Below are positions 43,101 through 55,100 of a DNA stretch of 64,000 nt, one piece after another; the first letter of the stretch is position 1; each line of letters opens with the position of its first letter. The notes beneath the pieces were generated by a model. The model searched no databases. It was given only the letters and a program-made list of their open reading frames with translations, and had not been told where the DNA came from. Both the position numbers and the translations under genes were made by a program. This DNA comes from Pelodera strongyloides. Lineage: Eukaryota; Nematoda; Chromadorea; Rhabditida; Rhabditidae. The DNA lies in assembly GCA_036852015.1 (NCBI GenBank), contig JAANDG010000109.1, positions 124,001 through 188,000 on the forward strand, read 5' to 3'.

Positions 43101-46100
43101 CGGAAAAGAGGAAAACAACGCAGTTGGATCAGGAATTGTCGGAACAGGTAACTAGATTTTGTAGACAGAGGCCAAAAATAGGTTGATATATTGTTATGTA
43201 CTTAACTTTCTTCTTGCTTCTTGCTGTCTCCGAATGGCGGTTATGATTTGATGAATGCGACTGATATGTTTATCCAACCAAACTACTTTTATTGAATGGT
43301 CGCTTTAGTTTGGGACTGCGCTCTGCGTTTATTCACATATTCACGATTTGACCTATTTGGATGCTAGTTTGGGCTACGTCTGACAATGGGTTGTAAGTTG
43401 TAAGGCTCTTACAACCACCGCTGGCGCCCTTAGTGTTCACTTTAAATTCATATCGCAGCTGTGTAATTTACCATGTTCCAGGTTGAGATGACTGAGAAGG
43501 CGCAACGGCAGGCTGCCGAATCAGAAAATGAGAGCAACAGACGATTGGCTGAATGCTTGGATATGGAATCCCGAAGGTACGTTGAGGCTATTATTTTGTG
43601 TTTGTTTCATTCTTGATAAGTGGTCTCTTCTTCGTTAAAACTAGGATGCAGCTGCCAGATTTTCACAGCTGTTTGGTTCACATCTGTGTTAGACCACCCA
43701 CGACGCTTCGGCGCTTGTACATTATCACTAAGACGACTGGCAACGCCTCGCTCCTCATTTTTGACCCCTTAATAAACCCGTTTTCATGCCTTCTGTTGTA
43801 GTTTATAGCTGGGTTCGAAGTTTGAGACCACCCACGACGCATCTCATCTACGGTCTCGGTCTCTAGTAAAACCGTTTTATGATCGGCTACAGCTGTGGCT
43901 TGGCTGTAGATGAGTCAAAATACCTCCCGATTCATCTATAAGGAACGGCATTTTGAATGCAATTAACGCAATTCCCTGCGGTATACAGCTGACAATGAGT
44001 TAGACCTCCCATGACGTCTTGAATTTCGGGGACCACCCACGAAGCTTAGAAGCTGCGTTGTATTTTCCCAGCTTTTTTTGTTTAGAGAGGAGATCGAAAA
44101 AGCGTACGCGCAACTGATGGACTACTACACGCAGCTGCACGCATCGTACGAAGCACTCTATAAATCGGTGAATTCGGAAAAGGTCGAACATGGAACTGAG
44201 ACTGATCTCACGTCTTCTGAGGTTGACAGAGGAGCGGTGAGTGATTATTATCATTTTCGTTATATCACCGCAAATATGGATTATGAAGACTTGACCTAAT
44301 GAAATTCCCGAACTTGGAAAGAACTTTGCAAATCTTTATTTGAGAATTTGAGACAGTCAAGTAAATGCATGGTTCGTAAACTAATTCCATAAGCCTACTG
44401 TAAGAAGTATTACAGAAAGGATTCACGTTTTAGTACCTAACAAGAGTACCAGTAACGTAAACATCGGTTCCATTTATCAGTTTGGTTGCTTTATGTTTGC
44501 TTTTGATGATGGTTGCTGGTTGCAGACTGCTCTTCGCCTCCATGCCACGTACCAGGAGCAACTATCTGTTACTCGAGAGCAGGTTCGCATGCTGCGAGAT
44601 CAGCTGAAGAGTCTTGCTGAGGTAGTTTCAGGTTCAGTCTTTTGTTTCGAATATAATTGTGTGATACGATAGGTCGGGCAATTGCTTGTTGGGTCACTTC
44701 GCGGTTTCTTGCATGTACCAATTATGTCACATCAACCAAAACATATGTAGATCTGAGGCCGTATTCACCAACACACATGGAGCCCTCGCTAGGCTCGTGA
44801 GCGCTGTGAATCTCTTCTGATCTCGCACTCTCTACGCACTTTTTAGCTCCCTGGGGAGGCCAGGGAGGGCTCCCGGTGAATACGGCCTTATGTAGATTAC
44901 ACTTACATAATGTTGACTAATTAAACGTCTTTCAGGACATTCTGAAATGTGACCTGGCGTCGCTCGAGTCTTCGCTCACCGCCAATCTCTACTCCATTCA
45001 ACATGCCCTGTCGCGGGTGACTGACCTGATCACGAACAGTGCTCCCATGGAGGAGGCGGACTTGGCCGTTGTGGTGGATACGATCGTGAGGGTGGGTTTT
45101 AATTATGTTGTTAGTTAGTTTGCGTTTTGTTTGTTAGCTAACTATTTTACTGTGCGAGCTGGATTAGCGCACTTGTGGGCATGTAACAGAGACAGCCTTT
45201 ACTATTAAAGTAATAAATATCCAGTAGTTTATAACAAGAGATGTGGACCAAACAAGAAGTGAAGACCACCTAGAAAACTGCATTACGAAGCTCGCCGTTG
45301 ACTTGTTTAAGTAGATCCTGCGTAACATTAGCATTTTATTGCATATATGTTATATTGTACAGGATTGCGGTTTGGAAGACGTTGACGGTTGTTCGCCGAA
45401 GGCAAAGCTGGAAACCATCTGTGACATTCTGAAGAAGAAGATGCACGAGGTTGAGGAGAGCAGAAAGGTGGGTGCGAGGTTTCGCTTATTATTTTTCTTT
45501 GGTTAAACGGCAAAGATGGTATGCTCAATTGTCAAGGACAGCCCAGTCAGTTCAAATTTGTGGTTGTACTCGTACGTATGTATGATTTTCACGGTAGCGA
45601 TGTTGGTATCCACGTCTAATTCACCCCTATGACCTTGGATTGTGCCTCGGTATTATATATAAGCTATACTGCGCTGATTACTGTGCTAAATCAAGATGTT
45701 TCAATTGTTGGTTTTATGACAAAGACGTGTTCCTCTTTGCTGCAACACTCGGGTTCGCTTCTGTTTATGCAGTAAATCACGTGGTTTTTGAAACACTTCG
45801 TTATATCTGTACTCCCGTGTATTAAAGATAAAGATAAAGTGTACCGGGTTATATCAACCGAATCCGCAGAAACGGTGCACCGGGGTCCGGTTCATTTCTG
45901 AAGCCGGGCGAACTGGCCTTTAAACTTCCCGGAGGCCAATTTTCTCGGGAAGCCGATTTATCTCCGCCGGTTTTACCCAGCTACCAACTTTTACACCTTT
46001 GGTGAGGTGAAGGGGTTCCGGGCCGGGCTCGAACCAGCGACCGGTGGCGTGGAACAAGGCGCTTGCCACTGCGCCACGCCCCCCTCCTCCCGTGTATTAT

Positions 46101-49100
46101 ATGCAGATTTTCTGTGTCTCTAATTGTAAGCAATTGTCTAGTGTTTATTGCACAAGCCAAGTACAATATTATCGGTTTCAGGCAATTGGCGAACAGCGTC
46201 GCGTGTGCCGAGCACTCGAGGAGCGTCTCTGTTTGATGGAGCATGAGCATGTCGGCGATACAACTGCCGACCTGGCTCGGCAGTTGGCGAGCGCACAGAG
46301 CTCGCTCAGGGAGAAGACTTTTGAGTGTGAGGAGCTACAGCGAAGGGTAGATGAGGTTGGTATTTAGGTATTTTTCTTTACTTGCTGCGGAATAGAATGT
46401 GGCTTTTTTCGGTAGGTAGTACTCTAGCCAGCCATTTATCCTTTTATTATTTGCAAACTCTTTGTACTCGGTTCCTGTACTCGTTTTTTTTGTAAATTCA
46501 TCAAAATTAAAGCTGGGGTTAAGGAAACGACTATGCAGTGGTAGCGCCTCTTTATATTGGGATAAAATTATTAAGGGGATCGTAGTGCAGGAACAGCTTT
46601 TTGTAAAAAGCAAGGTATTAGCTATTCGTATATTATAGCTCAAGGAAGCAGTCGACGATCTCACCAACTCTCAGGAAACCCAAGAAGGTTAGTTTTGTAT
46701 TATTCAATTGTTATTTCCTGTTTCCTATCACTCCTCTGCTTTCTATCACTACTCTTCCCTATGTATAGATGTAGTTTGTGAGGTTCTTTTTTAAGGAACT
46801 AGACTTGAAACTATTCCTTAAATCTATCGCTTTCCGTGTGTATGGTGGTTTGGTGGGAAGTAGGATTTGTAGAAATGACGCATGCTAATTTCTGATACTT
46901 TATTTTTGGATGTTCACATGGTAAATGATCACTCACTGTTTTTATTTAGTTTATTGTTATAGTACTCAACTGAATGTGAGGTTAATTGGATGGTTTTTCT
47001 TTCGGTTGTTGACACACGACGTTGGCTAATGCTCGGGGGCACCTATGTGTATGTACATCACTGTCTCTTAGTTAGGTATAGTTACGGGTTAGTGGAGAGA
47101 TATAGTTTGCGTTTGCATGTGAATGTGTGATTTGCGTGCAGTGTAAGGTTGCGGTGTATTTATCTTCTTTATTTTGTGGTTTCTATGAGTAGTAAGTAGT
47201 TTGATTACAAGCTCGTCACTGTCAGAGCGCGATTTGCTAATAGTAAAGCTCCCAACTTAAACAAACCTGGTGATGGTGGTGCATAAGCGTGTGATTTCCA
47301 AACTTTCCTTGCATACTATTTTTATTTATTATCTTCTTTATTTCTACCGTGTTCAAAGGGACGCTCATTTACTTTACTAACACACTCAGTTCTGAGGCCG
47401 TATTCACGAACACTCCCTGGCTCACGGGTGCTTTGATTCTCTTCTGTTCTCGCACTCTACGCATTCTTTAGCTCCCTGGGGAGGCCAGGGAGAGCTGCAT
47501 GCGTGCTGGTGAATACGAGCTCTGGAAACTCTATCCTCCTTCACCTCGTCACGTGCATGAACATCTCACTAACAACCGGCTCCACTTGCACTTTGTGTCT
47601 TTTAATTAGCACCAGGATATGAGGCCAAAGATGTAGTAGCTTCTCGCGACGGCATGACCCAGATGATTGCGTTCTGCGCTGTTTACGCTTGTAATGCCTG
47701 AATACTTCTTTTGGACAAACCAGCGCGGCAATTTGGAATTGTGCATGACTTCTACTTCTAGTTCTAGAGTGTCGAGCTGAAAAGAATGCGCTGCATTTTC
47801 TAAACGGTTACCTAAAGCATACGATAGCCTCGTGCTATTTATGATAATCTGGGAAGAATGAAACTGAGTGTGAGCGGACATAGAGCATTAGCTAGACGGT
47901 GCCCCTTTGCAGCGGCCGCGTCGAGTGTGTGCGGAATGCGCACTCAGTTGGCCATTTTAGCCGCCAAGCTGGCCACGCGACAGGCCGACGTCGATGCGCT
48001 CTTCCGTGCCAATGCCGAGCTGGCGCATACCAACGTGCAGCTGCAGAACGAGGTGGATGAGTTGAATGAGGAGAGAGCCGGACAGCGAGAGGGAGTAGTG
48101 GGTGTGACGTCGGAAGAGGAGCAGAGAAGAAGGGAGAAGCAGAGATGGAATGAGGTTGGTTTGTTTTGCATATGTGTCTTGTTGAATGGAAATTGCTTTC
48201 TTAGATTAGGTTTTAGTATCTAGTTCTTAAATTTTGGGCTTTATGTATGTACAAAGTTAAAGTCAGAGGAATATAGAGATTCTTTACCACAGCACACCAG
48301 GTACCGCAGCACGGTAAACCAGGTAAAACTTGCAGTATTATAAACATGGCTTTTCTTAATAGGTTTTATGTAATTATTGATTTCCTACCCTCCGTGGGTG
48401 CGGGTTTTTAATAATGAAGGAAAGAACTATACATAATTGCACATGAACTGAAAATCAAGAGAAAAATGTGGCCCATATATTAATATGGGACCCCGTTTCG
48501 ACACCTGTCGTATACGAGGACTTTTACCACCGTGGGGTCTCGTCAGTACGACGGCCATAGCTTCAGAGATAAAAGTGGTAATGAGGAAGGTGATAAGTGA
48601 TGGTAAAATTTGAGGCGGAAATCGCGCGACTTCATGAGATTGAACGGCTCCTCAACGAGAACATTGAGGAACTGAATCAGGACGTGGAGAAGGCTGGCGA
48701 ACAGATCAAGAAGCTTGAGCAGGAGCTAGCGGCCACAAAGCAGAAGGTGGGCTCGTTTAAAATGGGCTTATTATTTCGTAGGGTTTCATGTGATGTTGTT
48801 CCCTAACGCACTCTAACAAACTGTATCGTCTAGTCTAATCGCGTTGCTGCCTATTTTGTCCCATTTCTTTCGTTGATTTTTTTGTAACTTGTCCTTTGTA
48901 TATTTTCTGTGTATGTCCGTAATAAACGTCTTGGGGCTAGGCTTTTTTGGTTCTTCTCCGAGAGTCTGTGTCTTTTTTCACTGTTTTTATAACTTTCCAA
49001 TTTGTTTATTCTAACCATACTTTAGTTGGAAGACGCCGTTGCCGAAGCGGAGTGGTATAGAGAAGGAGAGAGTGAGAAAGTGGCTTCGGGCAACGAAGTT

Positions 49101-52100
49101 CCTAAAGAGGCTATCGAGGACCTTCAGAAGCAGAAGGCTGAAAACGAGGCTGAGGTTGGTGACTTATTTTAGTTTTTGGAATGATAGCTGACTGAATAAT
49201 GACCAAAAGGGCCCTAAGATATTAGAGCAGTAAGGAGTTTCGTTAGTGTGATGTAAACCCCTTTTTTCCCTTTTCGAATTCTGTGACGATTTTGGCTTCA
49301 GGGGTGCGGGTTTTCCGTTGCACTTTAGAGTTTGGAGGTGGCTTGCTTGATCATATACTATATGTTTAGATTGATCGCTTGCGTGACGTGGAGTCCCTAT
49401 TGAACCGGACGATCAAGTCAATCGAGGACAAGCTGGCAGCCGCAGAAGAACGAGTACTGGAGCTGGAAGACACTTTGGTTGCGGAGCGTGAGAAGGTTGG
49501 GTCTTGGCGATCTTCATGTATTTGTCATTTCACTTGGTAGCCTAACGGTTCTCTTTGTTGTCCTCTTACCTTCCCTAGTTATGGTTGTCGAAAAAGGGCT
49601 CTGTCGCTATAGTATGCTAGAGAACGATTTCCGTGCATACATCATTTGGGAAACTAATATATCGGGAACTAGGTTTAAATCCTTTTTACAGGTGAACGAA
49701 ACTGCTGTATTGGCACATGCACCTGTTGTTACGGTCGCTTCTACTGTAGCCTCCGCTTCTGTTGCCGCGGCTCCCTCTACATCCGATGGTTGGGGTTGGG
49801 GAGATGAAGAGGAAACGGAAACGGAAGAGACACCACAACTGGCGGAAGATGGCTGGGGACTGGATGGAGGAGAGAAGGTGGGATACTGTTTTGGACTGGG
49901 CGGATATGAATCGTCTCGTGACAATTCTTTATATGGTCGGGGGGGCTAGGGGCTTACAAACTTGTAGTGTTTCTTGGTATTCGACCGTCAATTAGGTTTC
50001 TATTTCGGCTCTGACGTCAAGATAAGATATGTGGAATTTTCATGTGAGCTTCCACCAAATAAGAAACTGTTGCGTATTGAGAGGTGCGAGATGATCAGAG
50101 TAAGACAAAGAGAGTGTGAAAACTAGAATATCAAAAAGGCAGTTGTTAGGGGGTTTCCCCGTCCCCCTAAATGGTAGGGGAACCCCTTTTCAGGCTTGTT
50201 TCTGGACCTATGTTTCGGCTTTTTTTTAATGAATCGCGGTAAAATGGATAAATGGATTAGTTACAGAAGACTGAGCCAGCTGACGACAAGAACAAAGAAT
50301 GGGAAATGGAATTGTTGGATGCAAGGACGAGGGCGGAAGAGGCGGAAACTGAGGTTCGTTTTGTGGCTGTGTGACTTCTCGATAGGACTGGGTGTCGGTA
50401 CTTTGCTTGGTTGTAATGGAGCGGCTAAGAATATGATTTATCTATCTGTTAACGTGTGCATTGTAGGCTAAATTAGGTATTCTTTAACTCTGATGGTAAT
50501 TCTCGCACTTTAGCTTACTGTCCTCCGGTCGGTTTCCCAATCGTTGAACGAGCAGATCTCACTTCTGAGAGGCGAGCGGGATGAATATCTGGAGAAGGTC
50601 GATGTCTTGGAGGAGAAGGTGGACGAGGAAGAGCAGAAGATTGAGGAACTGGAGGAGGCCTTGGAAGCCGACAAGGAGAAGATTAGGGAACTGGAAAGAG
50701 CACTCGAAGAGACTGCGGGACAACCAGCTAAGGAGGAGGAGAAAGCTGAGGTATGATAATGTAGTTTATGTTATTGCTTCCAGGGGTCGTATTCACCAGC
50801 ACACAGGGAGGCCCCTCCCTAGGTTCACGAGCGCTCCGAATCTCCTGCTCTCGCACTCTTTAGCTCCCTGGGGAGGACAGGGAATGTTCCCTGCTTGTTG
50901 TTGAATACGGCCTCTGGTGTGCAGCGCTACATTATTATCGTACTTACACTTATTGTTAGTTGTCCGTATGTCGGTCGGACGATATTGCAAGGGCTGTAAA
51001 GTTTTTTACGCAGTACTAAACTCGGGAGAGAGCGAGAGAGAGAGAACGAGTGGTACGACGGGTGGCTGGAATTATAAGAGGTGCTAATAGCCGACTTGAT
51101 TTCAGCAAGGTGGCTGGGACGACTGGAGCGACGAACCCTCTACGGTGGAGCTGCAGGAGAAGGTTGATGAGCGCGTGGAGATTGAGCAGCTCAAGAAGGT
51201 TGAGCAAGGACTCAGAGACGAGCTGGAGGAGAGGGATGCTAAGGTTTGCTTGTCATTTCTGAGGACAAATTGTGTTCAACTTCTAAACTTCTATGGAAGT
51301 GGAGGTGACCTGTTTCAGTGTTTCGTTTAGTCGCCGAAACGTACGAGGATGTACACTTCGCAGTGATATTGAAATCTGCAATAACCTTCGAGCGTAACTT
51401 GAACCAGGCCGGAGGTGATTCGTTTTTGTGTTTGTGAGTTTGCAAACCTTCATGTTGTGTTCTGATTTATTCCCTTTTTTAGATCAATGACCTGACTGCC
51501 GAGTTTAGCGCTCGCCTCGCAGAGAAGGAGCGAATTGAGAGCGAGCTCCGGGATCTGATCGCCGAACTAGAGCAGCGCGCTGAGCAAGGAGGAGAGAAGT
51601 CTGCGGCGGCAGCTGATGGCGGAGAAGGCTGGAGTGAGGACTGGACGACCGACTCGCAGACTGATGTTTCTGAGCTGAGGAACAAACTTGAACTGGTAGG
51701 TTGCTTATAAGGTTGAAGCTTCTCACATTGGAGCAGTAGAACGGTAGACGGTGCCCTTTGTGTGCCTTCTGATTTTGTGCTTTGATTTAGTTTTTGGCTG
51801 GAATCATTTTCCCTACTAAAAATAGGTAACCGGTGATAGAGAAGTAGAAACTACAAACTAGGAACCCAAGCTAGCATTTTCTTTGGGTTTTTTTCTGTTG
51901 AACAAACCTGTTGAACACTCATGTATTTTTTATAAATGTTCAATAAAATCTAAAATATTCATAAATTTCAGGCCGAGGATCGTATAGCTACTCTGACACT
52001 TGATCTGGAGGAAAGATCGCGTGATTTGCTCAGGCTGCAAGAGCAGAATGAAAGGCAGCGGACAGCGTCAAGGAGTAGCATTTCTGCGGCACCTGTTGAA

Positions 52101-55100
52101 GAGCAGGTAGCGGTTTTTAGGTTCTTAGCGCTAAGCGCCATCTCTTTGTTTTGTGATTCTTGACTGCTCATCATCCTTATGATTATTAAGTTATTAAATG
52201 CGCTGCGTGGAGGAATTGTATCACAAAATGATATGCTGAACTCACACAGTTAGAAATGAAAAAAGTGGACGGATTGAAGACGTAAGTAATAGGTATTTAA
52301 GAATTTAGATTTACTTTATTTGTAGTTGCAGCCTGTCGCTGCGCCACAGCAACGTGAAGCCGCCAACGACGGATGGGGAGAAACATGGGCAGATGATGAG
52401 AGTGCACCCGATGAAGAGAACACAGAGTTGGAAAGTGAGAAACAGGGACGAGAAGACGCGGAACGGGAGAGGGACGAGCTGAGAGAGACGGTGGCGAATC
52501 TTGGGAGACAGGTAGGGTATTTTAATGCGTCTTTGTTGGTGTGGTTTGTAGTTTGAGCACTATATGAATCAAGCACATGCAATCAGTCCACACACACATA
52601 GGTAGGTAGGCAATCAGGCCTAGACATGTAGCTGCTTATTACTGTAATCATTTGTTGTTCCTAATGGTGACTTGTATAGGCGGATGTATGGTAATTCGAT
52701 TTGTGCGTGTTACGAATATGGGACATCTGACCGTGTTGTCATTGTCATAAACATTTCAGGTTGAAGAGCTCACCGTCAGATTGGAGAACTATGAGGCACA
52801 AGAGGAGGAGATCGATGAGATGCGAGAGGAATTGTCCACTCTCAGGGAACAACTACAAAGAGCTAGAGTAGAGTCGGAAGAGCTAAGACAGAAGGTGGAG
52901 CAGTCGGAAACGCAGACGAAGCCGGAGAGCAGTGACTGGGGATGGGGAGAGGACAACGATAACGATGTGGCGACAGAGGCCGAGAGTGAGGAGGTGAGCT
53001 TTGATTTGTGATAATTAGGTATCTGTCCTTGGCTTCTGGATCAATAACCAAGGGCAGGGCAGCAAAAAATTACATGTGGAAGCCTTGAAGGTATTCTCTA
53101 ACTAGGTGTGTAGTAGATCACACTAGCTCGAGTAAAAGTTTATTCTCGATTTATGATGCCCTTGTAAACTTGCACGGTAAGGTCTACAAAGTAATTGATT
53201 AGGTGTCGACCCTGCGTCAACGAGCCGCCGATGTTGAAGAGCAACTCCGTTCTGCTTTGGAACGATGTGACCAACTAGAGGCAAATTTGGTGCAGAGCAG
53301 TGAGGAGCAAGAGCAGACGGTCAAGGATGCTGAGGAACTGCAGGTTCTTTTTTTTGTGGAAGTTGTCACGTTGTCAGTTAGGCTTAGGCTTAGGCTTTTT
53401 GTGGAAGTTGTCAGTTATGGTGTTTGAAGCGGATGTAGCAAAAAATACGGCGTAGAAGATGTACTCACCTTTGGTAAGTTGAGATACTTTGGCGCAAGTG
53501 TTTGTTGTTTGGAGTAGGGTGTAAAAATAGTACACAACATTGCGTAATGTACAGTTGCACAATGTAGAGTTGTAGGTGGAGCCGTACTGCTTTCGCCTGA
53601 GTCCTCGGGGGCGTGGGATAGGGCTGTTCAAAATCCTCCATTTTCATAGTGAAATGTGAGGTGACAGGTGAGCATGTAGGGAATTGGATTGATATGGATT
53701 GTCACTTTCTTGTTTATTTCAGACCAGTTTACAATCTGAAATTGACGAACTACTTCAACGTGTTCGCCAAGTGGAGGTTGCCCTCGACGAGGAGCGCGGT
53801 TTAAGAGCAAGAGCTGAAGAGGAGAGTGCGAATGGGCAACAGAGAGTGAGTTTCCTGAATACATGGATAATTTTTAGTGATGCATGCTTCCTTGTTTTGT
53901 AATATGCGTATGGAAGAATTTTTAGAGCGGTCGTTGTTTACTTGAGATCCTAAATACGCAATGAGTGCGGTGCTAATGCGTAGTAAGGTGATAAGGTTCT
54001 ACGGTCTACAGTCCAAAACTTTATATTTTCCTAACGTATATTGGATTTGGATTAGATCCGAAATCCTTGGTTAGCGCGATATACATACTGGTTCAAGGCA
54101 CTGACTATCTTGGTCTCCCCTCTCACGGACATATACACGTTTGTTGAAACATAAGCAAACAGTCAAAGTGAAGTTGAAAATACAGTAAAAGCATCATGCC
54201 TCATAGAGATTCAATCGTATTCGCGCTTTACATTTACGCATTTTCATTGAAGGAACTGGCCCTTGATTCTGAGATTGCCGATCTCAAGCAGCGGTTATCT
54301 GAAGCACAAAAGGAGCTAGAAGAGACCAGGGTGAACAATACAGACGCTTCGGAAAGGGAAGAATTGAATGCCAAGATTAAACATTTGGAGGAGCAGCTTG
54401 AGCAAACGATCAAGCAGAATGGGTTGCTCAAGGTAGGGTAGAAGTTTGTTTGTTGTTGAACTGTGTGTGTCTTTTAGGTGTGTGTGTGTGTTTTGCATGC
54501 GTGCTTGTCAATCCTGAATTGAGGGACTTATTTTGTGTTTGAAGATTTGCATTTGTAGTTTTGTGAAACTCTATGGGGGATAGTCGCGGGGTTCATATTT
54601 TTCGAAGTCTAAACCCTCTTTCTATTCTAGGACAGCGAGGCTTGCCTGATCGACTCGGTCGACCAGTACAGTGAATTGGCGGAGAAGTACAAGGAGGAGA
54701 AGGAGCGCCTGCAGGACGTGGTCAACCAGCTGGAAGCTAAGGTATGTTATATTATATTAAACTCTTTATTTAGAAAAACGAAAAACAGTATCAAATGTAA
54801 ATTAACATGAAAAGAGAGAAACACACACAGGCTGAGCACATTCAAGAGGCTCAGCTTCTCACGCGGTGTAAAAAAAATTTGGAACGCCTCACGAATTTGC
54901 GTGTCATCCTTGCGCAGGGGCCATGCTAATCTGTTCAAGTGTTGTGGGAGGGGATTCTTGTAATTTAAACATGTTAATGTGCCGTGTGCATGTCTAGTTT
55001 GTACTTTCTGACCATTAATTCCCTGTATGTGTTGAAAACACATCACACGGTATTGCTGCCATGTTTTCTGTATCTTATTGCATATACGTGAGTAATTTTT

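Noticed and set aside
49479..49949. 156-codon single open frame MRSVRRLGLG...
   Set aside because: It is the coding exon 49692-49877 in frame with read-through of both flanking introns; the outer parts are not coding.
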